DNA from: Verrucomicrobiota bacterium | GTDB taxonomy: Bacteria > Verrucomicrobiota > Verrucomicrobiia > Limisphaerales > UBA1100 | Assembly (NCBI GenBank): GCA_028343615.1 | Contig: JAOLZA010000026.1 | Location: forward strand, 1-35,038 | Length of the DNA: 35,038 bases | Direction: 5' to 3' | Part shown: positions 9,722-18,233 of the stretch, in pieces | How positions within the stretch are numbered: position 1 is the first letter of the stretch | Layout of the letters: every line of letters starts with the position of its first letter | Made by a program: the position numbers and the translations under genes | Notes under the pieces: generated by a model | Seen by the model: only the letters and a program-made list of their open reading frames with translations | Database searches by the model: none | What the model was told of the DNA's origin: nothing

Positions 9722-9881
9722 TTAACTAAATATTTAATGGTTTTCAATGAGTTGTCTTCAAAATATTACAAGGTGAGGTTAGCTTTCTTAGAAATATTCA
9801 TGATCTCGCTTCGTAACTCCACATTAAATTAATGTTTATCCATCTTTGCAGAGAATAAAATCAATATTGCAGTCAAGCGGC
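9722..9881. other. AT-rich stretch without a recognisable gene
   Basis: Stops are dense in all frames and the base composition is clearly more AT-rich than the flanking genes. Together with the remnant at 9563-9721 it looks like a decayed or deleted segment. I see no hairpin with a T-run and no convincing promoter. Confidence 0.5.
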
Positions 9882-10952
9882 TCAAATTGAAATTTTTCCA
9901 AGCTTAGTGACAGCTAAGTAAATGCCGATAGTTACAAAGCTGATGAATGACACCCAAAGCATCACATCCCATCCGCGTCCCGACTGCAATCGTGACTCTC
10001 CTTCGCGATAACGCAGCCATAACACCGCAAATCCCAGTGGCACCAGCAACAAGCTTTGGAATATTCCTGAAATCAGGACCAGTTTGCCGGGGTTCGGCCA
10101 CACCACGTACACACACACGCAGATCATCGGCAACATTGCCCCCAAGCCCCGCACCCAACGTTCGCGCTGCGTCTCATCCAAATTTGCCAAACCGGACACC
10201 GAGGCGAAGTCCGTGTACAACCGACACTTGGTCGCGTTGGAAATAAAGAAGGTAGAAAATAACACCGCCACGGCCCCAAACAAGAACACCCCTACCGCGT
10301 ATCCTCCAAAGACCGGCGAGAACATTACCGAAAGGGTGCGAATGAGATCCTGTTTCTCCGGCACCAACCCCAGCTGCGACAACACCGCGGCACCCAATAA
10401 ATAAAACACCACTGTACAAAACGTGTAGATCACCATCGAGAGCCACGCATCCCATTGCATCACTCTGATCCATCCTCGCGCGCGCGCAAACCATCCCTCT
10501 GAATCATCGCGCGCCCCCGTCCATCGGCCATACCCTTTTTCTAAGCACCAATACGGATACGCTACAATTTCTGCAGCGCCCACGCCGATGATTCCGAATG
10601 TGGCGAGTGCCACCCCGATCTTTTCTGAGCCGGAAGACAAAAACCCAAAACCCAATCCCTCGCGAAAATCCGCCGCCCGCACAGCCCATTCTGGCTGTGT
10701 CTGTAACACAAATAAGTTGGCTATTGTTACCAATGTGAACGCCCCTACCAACACTGCCGCAAAGGTCTCGATAAAGCCGAACCCGCCCCTAACCAACATC
10801 ACCGACGTCAGTCCAGCCAAGATCAACGCCCAAATGCGGTCATCCTTGGGCTTGATTTCGAAATCAAATCCTACAATGGCAGCGGACAATTTATCGTGCT
10901 CAAGTTTCAAGTTTGAAGCATTTGGAGCGGTTACCATCATTTTATTTAGCAC
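9882..10952 (-). CDS. Nramp-like membrane protein lacking the N-terminal helices
   Basis: About 350 residues, mostly hydrophobic, with around eight membrane segments. The block FGIIGVGAAEIVAYPYWCLEKGYGRWTG, given here only in part, followed by ARARGWIRVMQWDAWLSMV and a later FLFGAVAVLFSTFF, matches a PVC-type branch of the Nramp (divalent metal/proton symporter) family. Full members are usually over 450 residues and start with helices carrying the DPG/GPG-type first half of the metal site. Here the N-terminus is a short polar stretch (about residues 5-40) followed directly by what should be helices 4-5, and the 179 bases before the gene hold no missing part. The frame opens at GTG 10952; ATG at 10940 or 10937 is equally plausible, and none has a clear Shine-Dalgarno sequence. 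Transport is doubtful in this state. Confidence 0.7.
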   Translation of the reverse strand: MLNKMMVTAPNASNLKLEHDKLSAAIVGFDFEIKPKDDRIWALILAGLTSVMLVRGGFGFIETFAAVLVGAFTLVTIANLFVLQTQPEWAVRAADFREGLGFGFLSSGSEKIGVALATFGIIGVGAAEIVAYPYWCLEKGYGRWTGARDDSEGWFARARGWIRVMQWDAWLSMVIYTFCTVVFYLLGAAVLSQLGLVPEKQDLIRTLSVMFSPVFGGYAVGVFLFGAVAVLFSTFFISNATKCRLYTDFASVSGLANLDETQRERWVRGLGAMLPMICVCVYVVWPNPGKLVLISGIFQSLLLVPLGFAVLWLRYREGESRLQSGRGWDVMLWVSFISFVTIGIYLAVTKLGKISI

Positions 10953-11131
10953 CGTGAAGACAACCGTGTAATCTGTGTCGAGATAAGTGAGATTTCCTGG
11001 GAGACTTGGGACTCATCCTGATTGATGATTTACCTGAAATGATTGGGTGGATGAAGGAAGGAAGAGGTTGAAGACATGAGCTTCCCTGCCTGAATCCAGT
11101 TTGATGGTCTCGCTTGCCGAATGGATAGTAC

Positions 11132-12088
11132 CTACGTTCGCTTTTCTTTCAGACTCACCCGCTTCCGAGCTCGGTGCTGTTTATGGTTGGAGTCTATGCA
11201 TTGCAATTCTAAGTCAGCGAAGTTTTTCGTAAGTTTCATATCGAGGGATCCATGGGCATGTCCTTTTCCAAAATAGTAGCTAACCGCCGGTTGGCCAATG
11301 ACGTGGAGATGTTCCATCCGGGCATGCTGCCACTCATGCGTGTGACCATAAAGATAGGCCCGAGCATGTTTTCGACCCTTAAGTAGTTTCAACAAAGACG
11401 ATCCATCGCTCATGCCCTTGATGGGACGTACGCCCTTGTTGGGGAAAGGATTGAAGTGCCCGAATACAAGGGCTGGCTTGTCGGTCCGCTCGTCGAGTTC
11501 TCGGGCGAGCCAGCTCAATTGCTTATTCCCCAGAATTCCCCTTCTCCCGGAATCTAGGAGGACAAGGTTGGCATGGGGTAAATCAATCACGCCCGCCTGA
11601 ACACCCATCTGTTCCTTTTTTAGGAAAGGAAGCAATTTCCACAACTTCTCCCGGTTGTCATGGTTGCCGATAGTCGCGTGAACGGTGATGCCGGCTAAAC
11701 GGACCGGCTCGAGAAGCCGGAGAAGCTCTTTGTACTCGGCTTCCGTTCCTCTGCTCATGGCGCAGTCGCCGTTGATGATCAAGTGAGTGGGCCGGGGATT
11801 GAGGGCGATTATATTCTTAGCCACATTGGCAAGGCATCGCGCCATATTTACGCTCTCATGCTCGTGTTCCGGTACGGGAGATCCAGGCCACTTCGTCCCG
11901 GGGTAAGAAAGCTGGGGGTTGGCGCTGATGTGAGTGTCCGCAAGCAAAGCCACACGGTTTTGATCCAACTTTGATCCATCTCTAGCTGCGGCAGAAGCTC
12001 CCCGAGCCAACATGGTGGCCGTAGAGCCAAGAGCAAGGGAGTCCCTGATGAACTCACGACGATTAATCGGAGGGAGAGTGATTGGCAT
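11132..12088 (-). CDS. Tat-exported calcineurin-like metallophosphoesterase
   Basis: 318 residues with a twin-arginine leader (INRREFIRDSLALGS, residues 8-22). All five metallophosphoesterase motifs are present: DTH (51-53), GDC (107-109), GNHD (141-144), GHF (210-212) and GHTH (248-251), so two metal ions should bind. Overall it resembles the CpdA / purple-acid-phosphatase-like branch that cuts phosphomono- or diesters outside the cytoplasm. Only 12 bases separate its start from the end of the EEP lipoprotein gene, so the two hydrolases likely share one transcript with the beta-helix gene. The C-terminal 20 residues are strongly basic. The substrate is not identifiable. Confidence 0.9.
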   Translation of the reverse strand: MPITLPPINRREFIRDSLALGSTATMLARGASAAARDGSKLDQNRVALLADTHISANPQLSYPGTKWPGSPVPEHEHESVNMARCLANVAKNIIALNPRPTHLIINGDCAMSRGTEAEYKELLRLLEPVRLAGITVHATIGNHDNREKLWKLLPFLKKEQMGVQAGVIDLPHANLVLLDSGRRGILGNKQLSWLARELDERTDKPALVFGHFNPFPNKGVRPIKGMSDGSSLLKLLKGRKHARAYLYGHTHEWQHARMEHLHVIGQPAVSYYFGKGHAHGSLDMKLTKNFADLELQCIDSNHKQHRARKRVSLKEKRT

Positions 12089-12100
12089 CTTGAAACTAGA

Positions 12101-12940
12101 TTACTTGGATTGCCTCAGCCTATTGAGGTGTTTGGGAAAAGCGATTTCCGCCCAGACGGGCTTATGGTCAGAAAGGGGCTTCTTCAATTCGATGATTTCC
12201 CCCTCCTTGGCACTGGCTCGAGACCCAGTATTGTAAAAAATATGATCAATCACACCAAGGTTAGGCTCTTTGGGCTTCAATGCATTATAAGTGAACTCCT
12301 TGGAGGCATCGATCTTAAGATCTTTCCAGGCCGCTCTAAACCCTGACGCTTCTAACTTGTTCATGGCCACGTCGCCCATATTGTTATTGAAATCCCCTAC
12401 CACGATAACCCGCTTCGTCTTTTCATTTGGCAAGATCTCGTTGGCCAACCGGTAGGCATGGCCCGAACTATGACTGTCTGTCGAACGGCAAATATGAAGG
12501 GAGTAAATTGCGACTGCAACACCATCAATCTTTGTAATGGCTTTCACAACCGACGCAGGATTCCATGAACGCCTTCGCTCAACGCTTAGTTCATACTCGG
12601 CCGTAGCCTCGAATGGCGTCCGGCTCAGAATTGATTTGTATTTATCCTTGTGGTTCGCGGATGAGATTTTACCCACGTAACTGTGTTTCATGTCCAACAC
12701 CTTGCCTGCACGAGCCGTCCAGTCGCCATCCGGCACTTCATTAAACCCGATGATGTCCAAGTTGTATGATTTAAACATCCTGCCAATTTCTTCCGGTGTG
12801 GCATTTTCCCCAAACTCCACATTGTAGGTAGCGACGCGAATGGTAATTGGCTTATCAGTTGCTGTTTCGGTGACGTTGCTACCAGGAGTAACACACCCCA
12901 TAACTAACAAACCTATCAAAATTGGTGTTAGTATTTTCAT
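12101..12940 (-). CDS. Endonuclease/exonuclease/phosphatase (EEP) family lipoprotein
   Basis: 279 residues. MKILTPILIGLLVMGC ends in a lipobox with C16 as the lipidated residue. EEP-fold motifs follow in order: N40 in RVATYNVEFG, E68 in IIGFNEVPDG, GDFNNN (182-187), and the catalytic pair in IDHIFYN (D232, H233) and LSDHKPVW (D258, H259). The fold hydrolyses phosphodiester or phosphomonoester bonds in nucleic acids, lipids or inositol phosphates; the surface location argues against DNA repair and for nutrient acquisition. It lies 17 bases after the beta-helix stop and 12 before the metallophosphoesterase ATG. Its first codons have a close, broken copy at 14333-14389. Confidence 0.87.
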   Translation of the reverse strand: MKILTPILIGLLVMGCVTPGSNVTETATDKPITIRVATYNVEFGENATPEEIGRMFKSYNLDIIGFNEVPDGDWTARAGKVLDMKHSYVGKISSANHKDKYKSILSRTPFEATAEYELSVERRRSWNPASVVKAITKIDGVAVAIYSLHICRSTDSHSSGHAYRLANEILPNEKTKRVIVVGDFNNNMGDVAMNKLEASGFRAAWKDLKIDASKEFTYNALKPKEPNLGVIDHIFYNTGSRASAKEGEIIELKKPLSDHKPVWAEIAFPKHLNRLRQSK

Positions 12941-12957
12941 TGTTAAGAGAAAGGGTC

Positions 12958-14331
12958 TTAAGGATAGGAATACCGCCGTTTTGGCTGCAACGTTTTGGTC
13001 GGCTTGGCCGCGTTGTATTGAATTGCTCCGATATCCCAGTTGCCGGTCTTAGGCAATGGGTGACCATTGAAGTCTATTTTGTAAAGCTCGCTTAGGTTGA
13101 TTGCTTTACCACGTAACGGGCTATCTGCTTTTAGGTGAAAATCTTGTTTCTCAAGATCTACAAGGCCTGGGTCGCCGCTGCCCGCCTGTTTACTGTCACC
13201 GTTATATTTGGTGCCGAAGGATTTGTATTTTGAATACCAGTTGGCTGTTTTCAGGGCGCCACCAGATCGATTTCCGGTATACGGAGAGGAAGAATAGATA
13301 AACAGATTGTTCCTGAAATGGGCCCCCGAAGGTTTACCAACAGGCCTCCCTCCCCGAACATCAATGCGGGCGCCGGCATTTTGGGACCTCCCAAATCCAT
13401 TGTATCGGGCTATCGTATTGTTATCAAAATAGATGCCAGTGCATGGTGCCAACATGAACAGCCATGATTGTCCATCGTAGCACACATTGAAGGACACTCT
13501 CCAGTTATAGATTTCCTGTCGATATCGAGGCCAATCGTAATCCCAACTGGATTCAATGAATCCAGCATTTCCTTCCGAATAGTTATGGTGAATGTAGATA
13601 TTTTTCTTATGATATCTGCCGCAATCTATTTCGATAGCGCCGCCGTCTGAACCCCATGGGCTGTCTTTGGTCCCAAAATTCTTAATGGTGTTGTATGACA
13701 CTTCTTGGTTTCCAATATTTAAGTGTATCCCCATCGGGCCCCAGCTGCTTTTTGTCGTTCGCCACAGTGCGTAACTCGGGCCATCCAGATAATTCTCTGT
13801 TATCAAAGTATGCTCGCCAGCTGACATGATGCCCTGGCCAGTCTTGATGAATTCATTGTTTCGGATAATGCAATGATCCGAACCGTGCTCGATACGGAGC
13901 GCGGCCAGTCTCGTCATGATGATCATCCCCGACACGTGCTCCCCCGGGGTATCGTGAAAATGCAGGTTTTCTACAATGATGTAGTTCCCCCCAAGGGTAA
14001 TCGCGTTGCCGCTGGCATCGCGGGTAGTGGGATTGGTAAACTTGGGCAGCTCGCCCTTCCCGTAGGAAGTCAGACGTATCGGCTTGGCCGCTGTGCCAGA
14101 TTCACTAATCCGAATATTACCGGAGAAGGCAGAACCCTTCTTGAAGTGGACTGCATCTCCCGCCACCAGTGATACTGACTCCGCTTTCTTATGCGACTTC
14201 CAAGGCTTGCGTATCGAGAGACCGTCATTGTTATCTGATCCGTTGACCGAATCGATGTAATAATCAGCACCGCTGCAATGTGTGACTAGGACGAAAAGAA
14301 ATAAGGGAATGAGGGATATGAATTGCTTCAT
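12958..14331 (-). CDS. Secreted right-handed parallel beta-helix protein (polysaccharide lyase-like)
   Basis: 457 residues from ATG at 14331; the frame extends to a TTG at 14349, but the ATG has a GGTGGGA ribosome-binding site and starts the signal peptide MKQFISLIPLFLFVLVTHCSGA. The mature protein opens with DYYIDSVNGSDNNDGLS, the standard entry of pectate-lyase-superfamily helices, and continues with coil repeats such as NYIIVENLHFHD, HCIIRNNEF, HTLITENYLDG and NIYIHHNYSEGNAGFIES. Asn-rich turns suggest a right-handed beta-helix. Lyase, hydrolase or pure binding cannot be told apart from sequence. It begins a three-gene minus-strand run with the EEP and metallophosphoesterase genes. A broken lipoprotein leader sits immediately upstream. 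Confidence 0.83.
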   Translation of the reverse strand: MKQFISLIPLFLFVLVTHCSGADYYIDSVNGSDNNDGLSIRKPWKSHKKAESVSLVAGDAVHFKKGSAFSGNIRISESGTAAKPIRLTSYGKGELPKFTNPTTRDASGNAITLGGNYIIVENLHFHDTPGEHVSGMIIMTRLAALRIEHGSDHCIIRNNEFIKTGQGIMSAGEHTLITENYLDGPSYALWRTTKSSWGPMGIHLNIGNQEVSYNTIKNFGTKDSPWGSDGGAIEIDCGRYHKKNIYIHHNYSEGNAGFIESSWDYDWPRYRQEIYNWRVSFNVCYDGQSWLFMLAPCTGIYFDNNTIARYNGFGRSQNAGARIDVRGGRPVGKPSGAHFRNNLFIYSSSPYTGNRSGGALKTANWYSKYKSFGTKYNGDSKQAGSGDPGLVDLEKQDFHLKADSPLRGKAINLSELYKIDFNGHPLPKTGNWDIGAIQYNAAKPTKTLQPKRRYSYP

Positions 14332-14332
14332 A

Positions 14333-14389
14333 TTATTTCCCACCCCCAACCACCAACAAACCTATAACAATTGGGATCAGTACTTTCAT
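14333..14389 (-). pseudogene. Truncated 18-codon copy of the EEP lipoprotein leader
   Basis: ATG at 14389 opens MKVLIPIVIGLLVVGGGK and stops at TAA 14333-14335, two bases before the beta-helix ATG. It matches the EEP leader MKILTPILIGLLVMGC at both protein and DNA level, but the lipobox cysteine is replaced by glycine and the frame ends. The bases just before the ATG (TTCTCTCAACG) also resemble those before the EEP gene (TTCTCTTAACA). Best read as a duplicated gene start whose body is gone; use as a leader peptide for the beta-helix gene is possible. Confidence 0.65.
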
Positions 14390-14393
14390 CGTT

Positions 14394-14571
14394 GAGAGAA
14401 TCCTACCTCACCATTCTGATTCAGAGAAGTTCAGAGAATTCTCATCCCAATCCCACTGTTCTCCCCAATTCTCCGGAGAAACACTAAGATTCATAAAAAC
14501 CAAGAATCCCACACCCCAACATGACAGAGACATAGGGAGAACATTGGGAGAATTGGGTCTCACAGGGTTTT
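14394..14571. repeat. Long intergenic direct repeat, copy A
   Basis: About 170 bases align with 16600-16766 in the same orientation at roughly 80 percent or better by eye, including long shared blocks such as CTGATTCAGAGAAGTTCAGA, GAGAAACACTAAGAT and AAGAATCCCACACC. Copy A has an extra 11 bases near the right end that partly duplicate the neighbouring GGGAGAATTGGG. A 12-base palindrome TTCTCCGGAGAA lies near 14470, and the two sides of the element are partly inverted (ATTCTCC/GGAGAAT). On the minus strand it directly precedes the broken leader at 14389. It is non-coding. Confidence 0.85.
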
Positions 14572-14627
14572 CACGAGAGACACTGTAAACGGCCGCCGTC
14601 ACTTGTCAGCAGCGAACTTAATTTATA

Positions 14628-15863
14628 TTACTCCTCAATGCGGTACAGATGTCCTCCGGCACGGACAATGAATGCATCACCGTCCACCGCCGGCGTCGCG
14701 AGTAGAGGTTGACTCGCAAGGATATTAGTGGCGATGACCTCAAACTTGCGGCCAGGGCGTAGGATGGTAGCGCTAGCGGATTCGTTAAAGAGATAAATAC
14801 GACCCTTCGCATAAATGGGCGAGGCGGAGTAGGCTCCCTTAAGACGTTCTTTCCAGATTAATTTACCGGTCTTGGCCTCAAGACAGGTGGCAATGCCACC
14901 ACGGTTAACAAGATACAACAAGTCATCCACCAACAATGGCGAACAACGTTGGGGCATGCCTCGCGCTTCACTCCAAACGATGTGTGTATCAGTCACATCA
15001 CCATTGCCATCGGGGCGAATGGCCCACAGTTCGGGGCGATCACGATCAACCGTGGCGAAGATAAGCCCCTGGCCATAGATCGGCCGCGGCGCAACAGACC
15101 AGCCACGATGGCGCATGTGCCAGAGCTCTTTACCTGTCTTCGGATTGTACGAATATAGGCCACGTCCAGCGGGACTGACCAGTTGATGGCCGTTGCCGCG
15201 CGGAGCAAGGAAAGGCATGGAGTATGCCTTTCGGTGGTGCACAGGGATCTTGCTATAATCGAGTGAGCGCGGCGTTTTCCACACCGTTTTGCCTGTAGTG
15301 GTGTCCAGCGCAACAATGTACTGCACATCACGGCCGTCTACGTGAACGACCATCTTGTTCCCTGTCAGCATGGGTGAACTGGCCGGACCCGCACCCTTTT
15401 CGTGATCACATTTTAGATCGCGCCTAGTCCACAGCACTTTGCCACTAGCGGTATCCACACAAGCCGTACCGTACCTACCGAAGTGAAGGAACACACGCCC
15501 CTGTTCAATCACCGGTGTGGGTGAGGCATAGGAGTTCTCTGGCGTGATCGCCTGCGGCTTGGCGACATCAAAGAGATGCAGATTATGCAGCACTTTTCCC
15601 GTATCCTTATCTACGCAAACAGCAAAGAGTTTTCGACCATCCTTTGTGGCAGTCGTTAACCAAATCTGCTGGCCCCAAATCACCGGCGACGAAAATCCAC
15701 GACTATGAATTTCCTTCTTCCAAACGACATTCTCCGTCTCTGTCCAGTTCACCGGCAGGTTTGTGGCTGCGGTGTGCCCATTACCGTGCGGCCCTCGAAA
15801 TTGTGACCACGAGGATTCGGCGGCATTCAAAGCCACAGAAAAAAATAATAAAAGAAAGCGCAT
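14628..15863 (-). CDS. Secreted PQQ-like (BamB-type) beta-propeller protein
   Basis: 411 residues from ATG at 15863 with signal peptide MRFLLLFFSVALNAAES. WSQFRGPHGNG at the mature start is the usual opening of PVC propellers of this family. Blades show the tryptophan-docking pattern: ENVVWKKEI, GKVLWTRRDL, GKTVWKTPR, GKELWHMRH and GKLIWKERL, alternating with RVFLHFG, LIFATVD, LLYLVNRGG and RIYLFNES. There are no cofactor residues of true quinoprotein dehydrogenases, so it is likely a scaffold or binding protein. The frame is also open from a GTG at 15908 that overlaps the esterase stop (GTGA); the ATG gives the better signal peptide, but the GTG would make the pair translationally coupled. 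Confidence 0.87.
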   Translation of the reverse strand: MRFLLLFFSVALNAAESSWSQFRGPHGNGHTAATNLPVNWTETENVVWKKEIHSRGFSSPVIWGQQIWLTTATKDGRKLFAVCVDKDTGKVLHNLHLFDVAKPQAITPENSYASPTPVIEQGRVFLHFGRYGTACVDTASGKVLWTRRDLKCDHEKGAGPASSPMLTGNKMVVHVDGRDVQYIVALDTTTGKTVWKTPRSLDYSKIPVHHRKAYSMPFLAPRGNGHQLVSPAGRGLYSYNPKTGKELWHMRHRGWSVAPRPIYGQGLIFATVDRDRPELWAIRPDGNGDVTDTHIVWSEARGMPQRCSPLLVDDLLYLVNRGGIATCLEAKTGKLIWKERLKGAYSASPIYAKGRIYLFNESASATILRPGRKFEVIATNILASQPLLATPAVDGDAFIVRAGGHLYRIEE

Positions 15864-15904
15864 GACGATTAATCGGTTCAGAGATGAATCAGAGCAAATA
15901 GAAC

Positions 15905-16594
15905 TCACTTGTTATTTTCTTTAATAAGCTTCCTGGCGGCTTCGACATAGCGTTCACCAAGCTTCCTGTAACCTTCAGGCCTGACGTAATGAAGGCTGTG
16001 TTTTTCACCGTTAAGATCATCGGTATCCACCCAGCAGGCACGAGGATTTTCATCTGCCAATTTCATTTGCACTTTGCGCATTTCTTCCCATTTTGGGTTC
16101 GAACGCTTCTTTAAACCAAAATCGCTCAGACGACCGATGATGATATTGATATCCTTACGGTTAAGGTCCTTTTCCAGCTGACGCAAAAGCCCTCTAAAGC
16201 TCTTGGCATATACATCAACATTGCCGGCTTTGGTATCGGATTCTCCCTGCATCCATATGAAGGTAATACTCTTGATCTGAACGCCGGCCGTTTTCTCTTT
16301 TACACTTTCAATCAGAGAATCATAGAGCTGGCCAGTTTCCTGCGGCTTCTCCCCTTTGCTGGAGGTCCACGCCTTATACCACTTTGAGATGGGCTGGCCC
16401 CCTTGGGCATTCTTGATGATAATAACCTTGTCGGCCCCATATGCAGCTTGCACTGCAGGAATGAAGAATTGCTTATGCTGGAAGCGACTCATATTTGACT
16501 GACCCGAAAGCAGAAAGAGATGCTTGCCTGCATCAGCAGCAGTCACACTGAAGCAGCTGAGGGATATAAGAGTAAGTAGAAATAGGGTTTTCAT
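15905..16594 (-). CDS. Secreted SGNH-type esterase, sialate O-acetylesterase (SASA) family
   Basis: 229 residues with signal peptide MKTLFLLTLISLSCFSVTAA. The SASA/SGNH blocks are present: nucleophile S33 in LLSGQSNM, IWMQGESD (113-120), and a C-terminal LHYVRPEGY with H202 as likely catalytic base. Plant and bacterial members remove O-acetyl groups from sugars, here more likely a polysaccharide than sialic acid. It is followed closely by the propeller gene (overlap or 41-base gap depending on that start). Directly upstream lies copy B of the intergenic repeat, which probably includes its 5' untranslated region. Confidence 0.88.
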   Translation of the reverse strand: MKTLFLLTLISLSCFSVTAADAGKHLFLLSGQSNMSRFQHKQFFIPAVQAAYGADKVIIIKNAQGGQPISKWYKAWTSSKGEKPQETGQLYDSLIESVKEKTAGVQIKSITFIWMQGESDTKAGNVDVYAKSFRGLLRQLEKDLNRKDINIIIGRLSDFGLKKRSNPKWEEMRKVQMKLADENPRACWVDTDDLNGEKHSLHYVRPEGYRKLGERYVEAARKLIKENNK

Positions 16595-16599
16595 TGCTG

Positions 16600-16766
16600 G
16601 AGCGAATCCTACCCCACCATCCTGATTCAGAGAAGTTCAGAGGATTCTGACTTCAATCCCACTATTCTCCCTAATTCTTCTGAGAAACACTAAGATCCAC
16701 AGAAACGAAGAATCCCACACCAAATAGCACTCTAGACATAGGGAGAATTGGGTCTCTCAGGGTTTT
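16600..16766. repeat. Long intergenic direct repeat, copy B
   Basis: Partner of 14394-14571. It starts five bases upstream of the SASA-esterase ATG at 16594 (minus strand), just as copy A starts next to the broken leader ATG, so the two genes share a homologous upstream region. The 12-base palindrome of copy A is degraded here (TTCTTCTGAGAA). No open frame of interest crosses it. Confidence 0.85.
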
Positions 16767-16843
16767 GAGTGATGATCTATTGCTAACCGTTACGCTAACA
16801 CCCCAGTGTCTTCACCTGTCCATCCCTGTCCATAGGTAAATGG

Positions 16844-16868
16844 AAAAACTCCCCGAAAAGGGAGCTTT
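16844..16868 (-). terminator. Intrinsic terminator of the DUF1552/cytochrome/sulfatase operon
   Basis: On the minus strand AAAGCTCCC and GGGAGTTTT pair (nine pairs with one G-U) around the loop TTTTCG, and the descending arm runs into TTTTT. It lies about 70 bases beyond the sulfatase stop at 16938. Confidence 0.75.
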
Positions 16869-16937
16869 GTCCACTTGAGTCCACTACTATCAACGGATTC
16901 GATGTTCGTTGGGTTCGATTCCAAAGTTACACTTGGT

Positions 16938-18233
16938 TTAGTTGAGCCCAGGATGCTTGGCCTTGAACTCCGGGAAAGGGGCTGGTGCATTTTTCGGGAA
17001 CCGATCCAGAATCATCTGCAAACGTTTACGGCGACCGGGGGCAATTTTATCCTGTGGATTCACTTTCTGTTCCTGCCGTGGATCCTTAAGTAGATTATGG
17101 AACGCACCCTTGTTATCGACAATATGATACCAGTCACGGATCATCCGAAAGTCGCCAATCTGGGAATATATCCAGCTACGCTTTTTAAATGGATTCTCAT
17201 CACCACGCAAGCTGGGTACGAAAGATTTACCATCCAGCTTGAGTGTTTTGGGTGGAGTTACCCCAGCCAGATCAAGAAAGGTCGGATAGAGGTCAGTGAA
17301 ATCGATCAGGTCACGTGACACAACTCCGCCTTTGTTTAAAAATGGTGCACGTACAATGAAAGGGACATGTACCCCCCAGTCTGCCTGTCGGCCCTTGCCT
17401 TTAGGATAAGGTTCTCCATTAAGTGTGCCTGATGAAGCCGATCCATTGTCCCCGGTAAATACAATCAAGGTTTTTTCCTTCAAACCCAATTCATCCACTG
17501 CAGCAACGAGTTTGCCCACCAGATGATCCATGTAGGTCACATTGCCTGCGTACAAAGCCGGTTTTCCATCCGGTGCATTGGCTTTATTCATTGGCGTAGT
17601 AGTATGCGGTCCGTGAGTCAGGAGCATCGGGTAGTAAATCAGGAAAGGGTCATCCTTGTGGCGCTTTATGTAATCTATCAGGAAATTATTGATCGTGTCC
17701 GGGCCGTAGGGAACCTTGCTGCGTTTACCGTTCATGACTAGTAAACCATTCCAGAAACGTTCCTGAGTCTCAGGCTTTCCTTCCTCGACTCCCGGCCAGA
17801 CACAGTGCTCATCAAATCCATGCTTTTTCAGGGCATCAGGTTCCTTGCCTAGATGATTGATCTGCCATTTACCGCCGATTACCGTGGCATAGCCCCCTTC
17901 ACGCAATAACCGGGCAAATGTTGTAAAGCGATCGGCACGCAATCCTGCCCCGCCCCAACGTGGCACATCGTAATGTTGCACCCAGCCGTGGTGACAGGGG
18001 TATTGCCCCGTCAGCAAGGTCACCCGAGTGGGCGTACAGATGGGGGTACACCAAGCCGTCTGATAACGCACCCCCTGCTTGGCCAACCGATCAATATTCG
18101 GAGTTGGATGCTTGGCCCCATAGCAACTCACCCAGTCGCGCCCCATGTCATCGACCATGATGAAGATGATATTTGGCTTTTGGGCTGCACCCGCTACTCC
18201 AGCAAACAAAAGAAGTAGAAGCAGCTTCTTCAT
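16938..18233 (-). CDS. Secreted sulfatase (formylglycine type)
   Basis: 431 residues with signal peptide MKKLLLLLLFAGVAGAA. PNIIFIMVDDMG supplies the metal-binding aspartates (D28, D29). The formylglycine site is canonical: C66-T-P-T-R70 followed by VTLLTGQ. IGGKWQINHLG, HGPHTTTP and VFTGDNGSASSG give the remaining active-site Lys, His, Asp and Asn positions. The length is near the short end for type I sulfatases, and the C-terminal subdomain is compact. An oxygen-dependent or anaerobic maturase must be encoded elsewhere. Its ATG overlaps the stop of the cytochrome gene (ATGA at 18230-18233), so it is the last cistron of a coupled three-gene operon. The preferred sulfated sugar is unknown. 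Confidence 0.93.
   Translation of the reverse strand: MKKLLLLLLFAGVAGAAQKPNIIFIMVDDMGRDWVSCYGAKHPTPNIDRLAKQGVRYQTAWCTPICTPTRVTLLTGQYPCHHGWVQHYDVPRWGGAGLRADRFTTFARLLREGGYATVIGGKWQINHLGKEPDALKKHGFDEHCVWPGVEEGKPETQERFWNGLLVMNGKRSKVPYGPDTINNFLIDYIKRHKDDPFLIYYPMLLTHGPHTTTPMNKANAPDGKPALYAGNVTYMDHLVGKLVAAVDELGLKEKTLIVFTGDNGSASSGTLNGEPYPKGKGRQADWGVHVPFIVRAPFLNKGGVVSRDLIDFTDLYPTFLDLAGVTPPKTLKLDGKSFVPSLRGDENPFKKRSWIYSQIGDFRMIRDWYHIVDNKGAFHNLLKDPRQEQKVNPQDKIAPGRRKRLQMILDRFPKNAPAPFPEFKAKHPGLN

Noticed and set aside
9590-9832. Plus-strand frame of 80 codons from TTG
   Set aside because: AT-rich, no ribosome-binding site, no motif; the opposite strand holds a better protein-like tail.
16907-16924. tRNA-like T-loop sequence GGGTTCGATTCC
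   Set aside because: No acceptor stem, D arm or anticodon arm can be drawn around it; chance match.
16790-16990. Minus-strand frame of 66 codons after the sulfatase
   Set aside because: It overlaps the operon terminator and the sulfatase end in another frame; no features of a protein.
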